This document shows, piece by piece, positions 53,850-63,084 of a stretch of DNA of 64,000 bases. The DNA is taken from NCBI GenBank assembly GCA_963797085.1, contig CAWCOA010000024.1, positions 310,001-374,000 on the forward strand. The letters are read 5' to 3'. Made by a program: the position numbers and the translations under genes. How positions within the stretch are numbered: the stretch's first letter is position 1; every line of letters starts with the position of its first letter. The stretch is from JASJBU01 sp963797085. GTDB lineage: Bacteria; Pseudomonadota; Gammaproteobacteria; Chromatiales; Chromatiaceae. The notes under the pieces were generated by a model. It made no database searches and was not told the origin of the DNA. It saw only the letters and a program-made list of their open reading frames with translations.

Positions 53850-54354
53850 ATGAAAAAACTATTACCTTTCTTACTCTTGCCTGGCCTTGTTTTGCACAAG
53901 CCCCTGAGGGGGAGCACAAGCCCCTGAGGGGGAAGCACCAGCTCCAAAGGGGCAGACACCAGCTCCGCCAAGCTTCGATCAGTTCAAGCAGGCAATGCTG
54001 CCCATCATAGATAAGAGCTTGCCGGCAATGAAAGAGACACGGGAGTGTGTCAGCCAGGCGGATTCCAAGGAAGCGGTTGAAAAATGCATGAACGCCATGG
54101 CGGAGAAGGCGAAAGAGATCCAGAAACAGTCCGGTGGTCAGGGTAAAGAGGTGACCAGCAAAGTGCCGGAAGATTTCGAATGGACCCCTGAGACCAAGCA
54201 AATGATGCTGAGTAACATGGACCGGTCCATCAAGCAAAACACTGCCATGCAGGAGTGCCTGAGCAGCAGCGGAAACCGTGAGGAGATGGCAACTTGTATC
54301 CGCGCTAAATTACCGGCACCCAAGAAGCCGCGGCCACCGTTACCTGAAAAATAA
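53850..54354 (+). CDS. Small secreted protein with four cysteines (two frameshifts)
   Basis: Begins MKKLLPFLLLPGLV after a GAGGA ribosome site. To continue as a signal peptide (VFAQAPEGE) it needs one extra T in the TTTT of 53890-53893. A second shift lies in a tandem 21-base repeat: copy one, 53894-53913, is one base short of copy two, 53914-53934; each codes AQAPEGE. The main frame then reads APAPKGQTPAPPSFDQFKQA and a helical domain with Cys pairs in RECVSQAD, EKCMNAMAEKAKE, QECLSSSG and ATCIRAKL. It ends in a Pro/Lys tail. Function unknown. Divergent from the dehydrogenase operon. Confidence 0.65.
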
Positions 54355-54388
54355 TCAGCCAGGGCCCGGTATTTCTATGCCGGGTCAG

Positions 54389-54715
54389 CTATTTTGACCA
54401 AGGCCTGGGCATTAGCGGGGCAGGTGATATGGCATCTTTTTTCAGGGTGGGACGGAATCTGAAACCCTGGATGATCTCCGGCTTGTCATCCCGTCCGCTG
54501 GATTCAGCGAGCTTTTTTGCAGGCTTGGGAAGATCTCTTGCCGTGATGCCAGGGCGGTAGATCGGAGGCGGATGGTTGATCCGGGCTGGGGGATATCCTA
54601 TGTAGGGCTGTGATCTTCCCCGATAGTGGTTGTCATTGCCAAACGAGAGACAGAAGAAAGCCCCTGCTTGTGTGGAGCAGGCAAGCAATATGATTGGCAT
54701 CAAGTTTTTCAACAA
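54389..54715 (-). CDS. Hypothetical small secreted protein, proline-rich
   Basis: A 108-residue protein with a signal peptide (MLKNLMPIILLACSTQAGA), then a Tyr/Pro-rich middle (YIGYPPARINHPPPIYRPGI) and a basic tail. No recognised domain. It converges with the secreted four-cysteine protein and lies downstream of the DUF547 gene on the same strand, 130 bases away. Codon pattern and signal peptide make it credible. Confidence 0.55.
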   Translation of the reverse strand: MLKNLMPIILLACSTQAGAFFCLSFGNDNHYRGRSQPYIGYPPARINHPPPIYRPGITARDLPKPAKKLAESSGRDDKPEIIQGFRFRPTLKKDAISPAPLMPRPWSK

Positions 54716-54845
54716 AGCATCTCTCTGCGGTAAACATCAGTTGCTCGGCAATCCTTTTTGCATTTTGCTTGGAGATTGAATCTCCCGGTATACTTTTCCT
54801 GTATCGCTGAAGTATGGCATGCCATCTGTTCTGGTATGCAGCAAA

Positions 54846-55665
54846 TCAGTTTTGCAGCAGATTGAGTGACCAGTCGTAGTCATGTGCTGAAATCTTTTCC
54901 AGCTGGCGGAGTTTGTCGGCAGTCTCTGTTTGCGCATATTGCAACAGGTGCTGAATGATTTTTTCGTCGGTATTGCCAAAGTCTTCTCTAAACCAGACAT
55001 AGATACTGGATACGCTTAGACCCCCATTGACTGTATTCACCCCACGGGGATGGGCGATGAATTGACGAGCCGCTCGCTCCAATAGATCCTCCAGATTCTC
55101 AGCAGTGAAGGGTTCGGGTTGCAGGTCAGGGCAACCCACCGAAGCGCAATTCAGTGCGTAGTGGACCCGTGGGTCGCGCCAGATTGGACGAAGAATGCGG
55201 TGTTCTATGTCATCCAGGGAAACTGCCATACCTGCAATATCGAGGATTTTTTTACCCCAGGGACCATTGCTGAACCAGCCTGGCGAGATATCAATATCCA
55301 GAATTGAATCCACCGGGTAATGCTCCAGAATGATATTGACTGTCGCGCTGTTGTAGAGGTTGATCCAGTAGGCTTTCTGTTGCTTGCGAGTGAGCCTGGA
55401 AACCGTGACTTGCTGGAGTTCGTCGATGTATCTGCTGCAATCTATGCCTTTCTTCCTGAGTGACATTTGCGTAGTCGACGCGCCGTACAGAACGCTTATC
55501 AAGCCTCGAACGTTTCTCGAGAAACTGTTCCCAGGGTGAATGATCGAGGGTCACTGTCATCGTCTCTGCGTGCGGCAGCCAGGCAGACCAGAGTTCCGCC
55601 TTGGGCGCCGCAAGCATTGCAGAGGAGTACAGCAGGGCGGTAAGTAGTAATCCAGTTTTTAGCAT
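54846..55665 (-). CDS. DUF547 protein, secreted (one frameshift)
   Basis: Frame one (from 55665) has a signal peptide (LLLTALLYSSAMLAAPK), then WEQFLEKRSRLDK and VDYANVTQEERHR. Near 55440-55470 the frame shifts. The second frame continues YIDELQQVTVSRLTRKQQKAYWINLYN, YPVDSILDID, DDIEHRILRPIWRDPRVHYALNCASVGCPDL and WFREDFGN, all hallmark DUF547 blocks with the conserved NCASxGCP. Joined, it is about 270 residues, normal for the family. Function unknown; DUF547 has a papain-like fold relationship. Divergent from the copper receptor locus. Confidence 0.85.
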
Positions 55666-55772
55666 GATGGTATTTCTGTGCTGTGAATGAAGCTACTGAC
55701 TGTTACTGGGAAAGTGCTCATGTGGATTCAAAAAATTTTGCAGGAACACAGGCAGCATGGCCTTCAGTAAAG

Positions 55773-55788
55773 TGTGGCATATGACACA
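55773..55788. promoter_or_regulatory. CRP/Vfr-like palindromic site
   Basis: TGTGG-CATATG-ACACA matches the TGTGA-N6-TCACA consensus at eight of ten half-site positions. It lies in the 368-base gap between DUF547 (minus) and the copper receptor (plus), where it could control either. Pattern match only. Confidence 0.35.
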
Positions 55789-55827
55789 TAACTGCGCCAA
55801 ATGACCTAATCAAAGAGGGGGATACGA

Positions 55828-55910
55828 GTGCTGAAAAAAAGAAATCAGCTTATAAACAATGGATTGCTTTTATGGTATTGAAATTGCTAACAGTAGTTTT
55901 GATTGAGTGA
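55828..55910 (+). CDS. Very short candidate membrane peptide
   Basis: GAGGGGG stands five bases before GTG CTG. With one more A in the seven-A run that follows, the frame reads MLKKKKSAYKQWIAF then MVLKLLTVVLIE and stop, a 27-residue basic single-helix peptide. As given, the GTG frame stops after 17 codons. It sits in the leader of the copper receptor gene, so it may be chance or an upstream leader peptide. Confidence 0.2.
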
Positions 55911-56033
55911 TCACCGTATCTAAAGAGTCGTGAATTGGCAGGAATCAATGAAATATTTCGTTTCCCGCTTGTTGCACAGATATTCAGTGATTTTTATCCA
56001 TAACGATTAAAAATGATCTTGAGGTAGGAAGTA

Positions 56034-58077
56034 ATGAAGTTAACAACCTTGACCATCGCCATCAGTACTATTCTGGCGGTACAGCCCCTTTGGGCGGAAG
56101 AAGAGACAGAACTATCCGACTATCACCGTTGAGGGTACAAAACTCAGCGATGTGAGTGGTGAAGAAGTGAAATCCGCCGATCTGGCGGAGGCACTGACGA
56201 AAAAGGTGCCGAGCATCTCCATCGTGCGCCGCAGCGGCATCGCCAACGATATCATCCTGCGTGGCCAGAAAAAGGACAACATCAATATCCTGATCGACAA
56301 TGCCAAGATTTATGGCGCCTGTCCGAACCGCATGGATCCGCCGACTTCCCACATCCTGACCAATAACATCGACTCTATAGAGATTACCGAGGGTCCATAC
56401 GACGTGGAGAATTTCGGTACTCTGAGTGGTGCGGTGAAGATTACCACCAAGAAACCCGCCGAAGGATTCGGCGGGGAATTCAGCTTGAATGTGGGTAGCT
56501 GGGGATACAAAAAAGGCGCGCTCACCCTGAATGGTGGAACCGACAAGGTGAGGGCGCTGGTCAGTGTCTCTGCGGAAACCAGCGAGCAGTATGAAGATGG
56601 TGACGGCAATACATTCCCGGAACAGATTGAAAATTTCCTCGGTTCCACGACTCCCAGGAACTACAAAGACGAGTACAAGGACATGGATGCCTATGATAAG
56701 AAAACCTTCATGGGCAAGCTTTATGTGGACATCACCGAGGATCAGGAACTGGCTCTGAGCTATACCGCCAATCGGAGTGATGACATCCTGTATCCCAACA
56801 CCCCGATGGATGCCCTGTATGATGATTCTGACATCATTGACATCGATTATTCGATCAAGAATCTGGGTAATTTCTCGAAGGAATTGGAGTATTCAATACT
56901 ATCTCTCCAAGGTTGAGCATCCCATGTCGACCTTTTACCGAATCGCTTCAGGTCCTGATTCGGTCAATGAAAAGATCAGTTTTCTGACCACCCGCATGGA
57001 GGGGTTCAAGGTCAAGAACAGCTTTGACCTGAGTAACAGCGCCGAGCTGATGTATGGTATTGACTACAGCGTGCGTAACTGGGACGGCCACTATGAAGGT
57101 GATGGCATGCAACGCCTATCGATGGCTTGGTCAGCATCGATGATGTGGATACGGAAAATAAAGCCGTATTTGTCGAACTCGACAAGGACTATGACAATTT
57201 CAACCTGCGAGTGGGTGCTCGTTACGACGATACCAGCTATCGAGCCGGCAGGCACCTTCAACGAACCCTCGAATGATTACACTGCATTTAGCGGCTTTGT
57301 CTTTGGTACCTACCTGGTGAACAACAGCACCAAATTGTTTGGTGGTTTGGGCAGGCCACACAGGGTTCCCGATGCAAGAGAACTCTATTTCCACGGTTCA
57401 ATGATCAGTCCTATGGGGATGGCAATGAGCCCTCAGCTGGGTACACCGACATTGGATCAGACCACCAACACCGAGATCGACTTTGGTGTTGAAAACAATT
57501 TCTCGAACTGAATTTGAAGACCAAGGTCTTCTATAGCTGGTTGAAGGATTACATCGTTTACAATTCAGATAACATGTTAAATCGCTTCGAAAATATCGAT
57601 GCCACTATCTATGGCCTGGATGTCAGTGGTACTTTCTTTGCGACCGATAAGCTTGATATTGATTTTGGACTCGCCTACCAGAGAGGTCAGAAGGATGAAC
57701 CGCTTGCAGGTCAGACCGATGAGGATCTCGCAGAGATACCACCTCTGAAGGCCAATCTGGCCTTCAACTACGAATACATGCCCAACAGTTCAGCCCGTGC
57801 GGAAGTGGTGGCCGCGGATGGCTGGGATGATTTTGATGGGGATAACGGAGAGCAGGAACTGGACAGCTATGCGATCATGAATCTGAAGGTGAAACACGAG
57901 CTGAACAAGAGCTTTGAAATCACTGCCGGTGTAGACAATGTGTTTGATGAGACCTATGCGGTCAGTAATACCTATGAGGATCTGACATTGCTGTCATCGA
58001 CCGATGGAAGCGGCGACATCATGTTGCTGAATGAGCCCGGTCGTTACTACTATCTGAATGGTACCTACAGGTTCTGA
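56034..58077 (+). pseudogene. TonB-dependent copper receptor (OprC/NosA type), at least five frameshifts
   Basis: The signal peptide (MKLTTLTIAISTILAVQPLW) is in frame one. The plug starts in a second frame after a shift near 56120 and contains SISIVRRSGIANDIILRG, ILIDNAKIYGACPNRMDPPT and the ITEGPYDVENFGTLSGAVK block. Further shifts lie near 56900, 57115, 57245 and 57510. The barrel ends FEITAGVDNVFDETYAV...YYYLNGTYRF in frame. CPNRM (56320-56334) is the CxxxM and HPM (56918-56926) the HxM of the OprC copper site, so copper uptake was the role. Five breaks in 2 kb suggest decay, or a locally poor assembly; the protein between breaks is well conserved. Confidence 0.8.
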
Positions 58078-58106
58078 CTGAACGTCAATCCCGACTCACC
58101 ACCAAT

Positions 58107-58144
58107 AAAAAACGGGCTCCATATCGCTATGGAGCCCGTTTTTT
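58107..58144. terminator. Bidirectional rho-independent terminator
   Basis: A 17-base-pair stem AAAAAACGGGCTCCATA/TATGGAGCCCGTTTTTT around TCGC. With A on one side and T on the other it serves both the copper receptor (plus) and the DUF2934 gene (minus). Confidence 0.92.
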
Positions 58145-58167
58145 GAATCGTATAGTGTTGTAAAAGG

Positions 58168-58521
58168 TTATCTCTTCTTCAACATCTCATCGATGATCTG
58201 CTCACACTCGAACCAATCCTGCTCATCGTTTCCGGGGGCGAATTTTCGTTGTTCGGCGCGATAATAGGCCATAGTGGCAATCATCTCATAACGCTCGCGA
58301 GGGCTGATGACAGGTTTATTAGCCGGTTTGGCAGCTGCTTTCTTCTTGGCCACGGGTGCTTTCTTTGTCACTGGCGCCTTTTTTACTGCGGGTGCTTTCT
58401 TCGCAACGGCAGGTTTACTGGCGGGGGCCGTGGCTGCGACTTGTTTCTTGCTTGCAGCTTTTTTCGTCACCACCTTCTTCTTGGTGGCTGTATTCCGTCC
58501 CATTCCGGTTTTTTTGATCAC
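58168..58521 (-). CDS. DUF2934 protein with Lys/Ala/Pro-rich histone-like tail
   Basis: A 117-residue protein starting with GTG; GAGGAG lies eight bases upstream. Residues about 10-70 are low-complexity basic repeats (KKAPAVKKAPVTKKAPVAKK) like histone H1 or AlgP tails and should bind DNA or polyanions. The C-terminal part (PRERYEMIATMAYYRAEQRK, DWFECEQIIDEML) is the DUF2934 motif. Likely nucleoid-associated, but this is inference. It ends at the bidirectional terminator. Confidence 0.8.
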   Translation of the reverse strand: MIKKTGMGRNTATKKKVVTKKAASKKQVAATAPASKPAVAKKAPAVKKAPVTKKAPVAKKKAAAKPANKPVISPRERYEMIATMAYYRAEQRKFAPGNDEQDWFECEQIIDEMLKKR

Positions 58522-58669
58522 AGGTCTAGCTCCTCTGGATAGTGAAAATAGTATCGTTTGCGGATAGTTTAACTTAATTTTTTAAACAAGCCATTGTTTC
58601 AATATGGAATCTTGGGTTTTATCTTGTAGAAGATCCGCGATACCGTTATCCGCTCCGCAAAATTTATCA

Positions 58670-60304
58670 TCAGGTAATTACACTGGGTCGATCGCGACCC
58701 GTTCGGGACTCGATTTCAGCCAAATCAATCGCGATATTGACTAGTGGTCCCATAACTTCCGCCGTTTCCTGATTCTGTTTGTCGGCATCGGGCTCGAAGG
58801 CCTCCAGGTAGACGCGTAAGGTTGCTCCTTCAGTGCCGGTGCCTGAGAGACGATAGACGATGCGTGATCCATCAGTAAACCCGATGCGGATACCCTGGTT
58901 AGCCGATCGGCTGCCATCTACCGGATCCGTATAGGCAAAATTATCTGCGTATTGTACTCGATAGCCATTCAATTCGGTTTCAGGTAGCGCGGCAAGTCGC
59001 TCCTGCAGGTTTGCCATCAACCCATCAGCCGCTTCTTTATCGACACCTTCATAGTCGTAACGCGTATAGTAATTACGTCCGAATTTTTCCCAATGCTGTT
59101 TGACGATCATTTCTACGGATTCTTGTCGCACCGCCAGTAGATTGAGCCAGAAAAGAACTGCCCAGAGGCCGTCTTTTTCCCGTACATGGTTTGAGCCTGT
59201 GCCGAAGCTCTCTTCACCACACAAGGTGATGCGATTGGCGTCCAGCAGATTGCCGAAGAACTTCCAGCCGGTCGGGGTTTCATAGCATTCCAGACCCAGG
59301 GAGTCTGCGACCCGGTCTGCTGCCTGGCTGGTGGGCATGGATCGCGCCACCCCACTGATACCCTTCGTATATCCCTTGATGTGATGGGCATTGGCCGTCA
59401 TGACGGCCAGACTGTCACTGGGAGTGACAAAGAAATTTCGTCCCAGAACCATGTTGCGGTCACCGTCGCCATCAGATGCAGCTGCAAAATCCACACTGTC
59501 GAAACCATGGGTCAACTCAACGATTTCGTGGGCATGCACCAGATTGGGGTCAGGGTGACCCTTGCCGAAATCCTCTTTAGGTTCACCGTTGATCACCGTG
59601 CCGGGTTCCGCACCCAACATGCCTTCCAGGATGCGCTTGGCGTAAGGGCCGGTGATCGCATGCATAGCGTCAAAGCGCATCTGAAAACCACCGGAATTGA
59701 AGAGTTGATGAATGCGCTGGAAGTCGAACAGCTCTTCCATGAGTTCCGCATAGTCCGCAACCGGGTCAATGATTTCCACCTGGGTGTCAGCAATCGTAAG
59801 ACTGCCGATAGTATCCAGATCAATATCGTCGGTCTGGAGAGTTTTGTACGCATCTATGGTCATGGTGCGCGCAAAGATGGCTTCAGTGACGCCTTCAGGG
59901 GCCGGTCCGCCATTCGGAGTGTTGAACTTGATGCCAAAGTCTTCATCCGGGCCACCTGGATTGTGGCTGGCGGAAAGGATGATCCCGCCGTCCGTATTAT
60001 ACTTTCTTATGACGCAGGAAGCGGCGGGCGTCGAGAGCAGTCCCCCTTGTCCCACCAGTACTTTGGCAACCCCATTGGCCGCCGCCATGCGGCAGATGAT
60101 CTGACTGGCCTGGCGGTTGTAATAGCGGCCATCACCACCAAGCACGAGGATGCCCCCGCGCAGATCAGTCTGGGTATCGAAGATTGATTGCACGAAGTTT
60201 TCCAGATAGTGCGGAGTCTGAAAAACTTTGACCTTTTTTCTCAAGCCGGAAGTGCCCGGTCTCTGGTCAGAAAAGGGTTGAGTGGTAACGGTGGAGATTT
60301 CCAT
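58670..60304 (-). CDS. pgm: Alpha-phosphoglucomutase
   Basis: Interconverts glucose 1- and 6-phosphate, linking glycogen and sugar nucleotides to glycolysis. The 544 residues are of the eukaryote-like alpha-D-phosphohexomutase subfamily: phosphoserine loop IILSASHNPGGPDEDFGIK, metal loop SDGDGDRN, sugar loop GEESFGTGSNH, and phosphate-binding RLSGTGTEGATLR. No glg or gal genes are close. Intact, with rhodanese upstream on the same strand. Confidence 0.95.
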   Translation of the reverse strand: MEISTVTTQPFSDQRPGTSGLRKKVKVFQTPHYLENFVQSIFDTQTDLRGGILVLGGDGRYYNRQASQIICRMAAANGVAKVLVGQGGLLSTPAASCVIRKYNTDGGIILSASHNPGGPDEDFGIKFNTPNGGPAPEGVTEAIFARTMTIDAYKTLQTDDIDLDTIGSLTIADTQVEIIDPVADYAELMEELFDFQRIHQLFNSGGFQMRFDAMHAITGPYAKRILEGMLGAEPGTVINGEPKEDFGKGHPDPNLVHAHEIVELTHGFDSVDFAAASDGDGDRNMVLGRNFFVTPSDSLAVMTANAHHIKGYTKGISGVARSMPTSQAADRVADSLGLECYETPTGWKFFGNLLDANRITLCGEESFGTGSNHVREKDGLWAVLFWLNLLAVRQESVEMIVKQHWEKFGRNYYTRYDYEGVDKEAADGLMANLQERLAALPETELNGYRVQYADNFAYTDPVDGSRSANQGIRIGFTDGSRIVYRLSGTGTEGATLRVYLEAFEPDADKQNQETAEVMGPLVNIAIDLAEIESRTGRDRPSVIT

Positions 60305-60406
60305 TGCGATCTTCCATCCTGCGTTGTTGAAGATAGCGCCTATTCAACCATAGCTACACCAGGAATTAGAACCCCCCTTATGGGAAATGACTGAATATAG
60401 TAATGA

Positions 60407-61000
60407 CTATTCATCAAGCAGTTTACCCGCTGGTGAGACAACAGGCAGGCCGAACACCCGCCAGAGTTGCATGCCGCCGCGATAGTAGAGGAGTTTCTCG
60501 GCCGGATAGCCGATGCTGAGTAATCCGCGGATGGCGGTGGGAGACTGTCCGCACCAAGGGCCATTACACCAAAGCGCGATAAGCTTGGCCTGGCTGAAAT
60601 CCCAGCCTGGATCTTTCTGAATCACTCCGAGCTTGGCGAGTGAATCTTCCAGGGTTAGATCATCCGCGCCCTGACTGGGGTTGAGTTGGGTAAAGGGTAT
60701 GTTGACGGAGCCCGGAATCGTGCCCCGCTGGTGCCAGTCTGTTGTACGGGCGTCAATCAACAGCCCCGAGCCATCTTGCAGGTGGGTCCTCATGAATTCA
60801 ACCAATTCCACCTCGCCAATGGTGGCAACCCCGGGCGCCACCGCCATGGGTTGAGCACAGAAAGGCGGGCAGGGGCGTGAGGTTCTGGCGAAGTCAAATT
60901 CCAGTAAGGCATCGGTATCCTGGTTGCGGCGAATAGTGATTTTCTGGTCGGCGTGGAGTACTTGAAATTCTCCGATCTCCTGGGTGATCTTGACCTCCAA
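60407..61000 (-). CDS. Exported rhodanese-domain protein (start unclear)
   Basis: A rhodanese-fold protein, about 197 residues from a TTG at 61000. The frame stays open to 61069, and that extension codes for a signal peptide-like stretch (LFPALLLLILLLIPAPGAAL) without any start codon, so the true start is probably lost to a frameshift. The rhodanese domain (about 65-190) has LLIDARTTDWHQRGTIPGSVNIPF and the active-site loop ALWCNGPWCGQS; the Cys of the first WCN is the likely sulfur carrier. A periplasmic sulfur-transfer role is inference. Confidence 0.75.
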   Translation of the reverse strand: MEVKITQEIGEFQVLHADQKITIRRNQDTDALLEFDFARTSRPCPPFCAQPMAVAPGVATIGEVELVEFMRTHLQDGSGLLIDARTTDWHQRGTIPGSVNIPFTQLNPSQGADDLTLEDSLAKLGVIQKDPGWDFSQAKLIALWCNGPWCGQSPTAIRGLLSIGYPAEKLLYYRGGMQLWRVFGLPVVSPAGKLLDE

Positions 61001-61326
61001 AGCCGCTCCTGGGGCGGGTATTAATAAGAGGATAAGCAGCAGAAGAGCAGGGAAGAGTGGCCGGTTATCTTACTGAATATTGATGAGAAATCTAGGTAAT
61101 GCATTGTTTTTACTCAGGTTGATTGATTGTTTAAACTATTGGGTTCAGATTGTTCAATGTCAGTAATTCCTGATGCTGAATCTGTCGAGACTAAGTTGGC
61201 TGTTACCACCGGATCCAGTAGACTGCGCAATTCTAGGCTGATCATTCAATTGTGATACCAAGGCCTGGCATCCACAAGAGATGGGTTACTGAATGGATTT
61301 GACAGCTAATTTGTTGCAATGGCAGG

Positions 61327-61342
61327 TGTGACATTAATCACC
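61327..61342. promoter_or_regulatory. CRP/Vfr-like site upstream of the outer-membrane protein
   Basis: TGTGA-CATTAA-TCACC matches nine of ten bases of the CRP family consensus TGTGA-N6-TCACA. It lies 143 bases before the barrel gene. The 484-base gap (61001-61484) otherwise holds no convincing gene. Confidence 0.45.
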
Positions 61343-61484
61343 GATATTTGGCGTTGGCCGCATATTCATAGACAATGATGTCCGAGAACCATCAAAAAAT
61401 ACAAAATCCAGTTTTATTTTCCGCTGACCACAGACCGTAAAACTTGCCGGTTGTGATCAGATTGAACAACCAGGAACAGGTTAG

Positions 61485-62938
61485 ATGATCAACAAAAAAA
61501 CCTCAGCTACATGCCAATACATAATTCTTTCAGTATTTTTGCCGCTAAGCGTCATGACGTCTAGCGTCCAGTCTGCTGACTGGACAGTCACTCCTGGTGT
61601 CTTGGTCGAACAAGTCTACACGGATAATGCAAATCTCGATAATGATGAACAGAGCGAGTCAATCACCAGCATCAAACCCCGGATCTCGCTCTACCGCAAG
61701 GGCGCAAGAGCCAGTGTGGATCTCAGCTATGCGCCACAGTATCGGCACTATTGGGAAGAGACCCAGGATAATGAGGTCGTACACTTTCTGCGGGCCGATG
61801 GCGATATCGAATTGGTGCAAGACCATTTCTTTGTCGATGGCTGGGCAACCGCGGATCAACATGCCCTCAGCAGCAGCAGCAGGACTGGCATTGACAGTCT
61901 CAGCGGCTCGCAGGATGTAACCCAGGTCTATACCGCGGGTATCAGCCCCTACTTGACCAGTCAACTGGGGGCTTATGCGAGTGTTGAGGCCAGATACGGT
62001 CTCAACCGGGTTGATTATGAAGACGACGACCTGGACAGCAGCACCGCGCAACGGGCTGATCTGGTGTTTGGTAGTGGCCGCTCGGTGACAACTCTGCCTT
62101 GGGAATTGCGCCTCGAGCAGAGCAAGATCGACTATGACGACCTGGAGGAGGATGACACCATATCCCGCGCCCGTGGCGAACTGGCTTATCAATTCGATCG
62201 CCAGTGGGCGCTGACAGGCGCCCTGGGTTACGAGGAGTATGAGCTTGCGGTAAACGATGACACTGACGGTGACATATGGAGTGTCGGGTTTATCTATACC
62301 CCAGGTCCCGAACTCGCTTGGCAGCCGGTTATGGGGAGCGTTTCTTTGGCGATAACTATTATCTGGATTTTTCACACCGTACACAGCGTACTGTCTGGTC
62401 AGCAAACTACCATCGGGACTTCGTCAGTGCTCGTGATGAAGTGATACAGCCAAGTCTGTTTGAACGCCAGGATGAGTTCGGCAACCTCATCAGAGATCCG
62501 GTGCTGACAAATCCGGTATCCGCAACACGAACCGGCCCTACGCTGGATGAAGGCTATTATCTGTTGGATGTTTTCAATGCCAGGGTGGTGATGTCCACGG
62601 AGCGAACCAGCCTCTCAGTCTCTGCGTGGTATACGGAACGTGACTATGAGGAATCCCTGACCCTGACGCCTCAGGACTCAACAGATGTCAGGCTGGCGAG
62701 CCAGATTACCCGCAAATTACGTCCCCAGCTTAGCGGATTCATTGGTGTTTCCTGGCGCGATCATGAAGAAGAGCTCAGCGATTACGTGCAATGGAGCACC
62801 AGTATCGGCGCCAACTATCAGTTAGGCCCGCAAACTTCACTGCGTTTCAACATCGCGCATCTTGAACGTGATGCCTCGGGTGATGATTTGAGTTACACCG
62901 AAAACCGGGCGAGCCTGGGTTTTGACAAGCGCTGGTGA
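61485..62938 (+). CDS. TIGR03016-like outer-membrane beta-barrel protein (one frameshift)
   Basis: Exported protein with signal peptide (about 1-30, SSVQSADW) followed by many amphipathic strands: WTVTPGVLVEQVYTDNANL, SYAPQYRHYWEE, VEARYGLNRVDYED and GALGYEEYEL. Frame one breaks at the CCC of 62307-62309; with one more C it joins RTRLAAGYGERFFGDNYYLD, FSHRTQRTVWSANYHRDF, and strands to the C-terminal SLGFDKRW, whose final aromatic is typical of a barrel. The whole, about 484 residues, resembles the PEP-CTERM/exosortase-associated outer-membrane family TIGR03016, usually near exopolysaccharide genes. None is in the window. Confidence 0.75.
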
Positions 62939-62989
62939 CCGTTCAAGTCCCGATTCGCCGGGCTGGCCAGGCGTCAATCAACCGGACCA

Positions 62990-63018
62990 CTTGAAATTGG
63001 CATGCATTGCCCCAATGT
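62990..63018 (+). promoter_or_regulatory. Sigma-32 heat-shock promoter for htpG
   Basis: CTTGAAA (62990-62996), a 13-base spacer, and CCCCAATGT (63010-63018) fit the RpoH consensus CTTGAAA-N13-15-CCCCATnT. It lies about 65 bases before the htpG start, a gene classically under RpoH. Confidence 0.75.
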
Positions 63019-63084
63019 ACGCTGCGGATTCCATGGAATCCGCGAATTTTCAATTTTCGATACCGGTGGAGGCCGATTTCACAG

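Noticed and set aside
59381..60187. 268-codon plus-strand frame opposite pgm.
   Set aside because: Complete overlap with a conserved phosphoglucomutase; no ribosome site or domain.
61157..61255. A 32-codon plus-strand frame from ATG 61157 (MSVIPDAESVETKLAV start).
   Set aside because: No ribosome site and no hydrophobic or domain feature; likely chance in the divergent gap.
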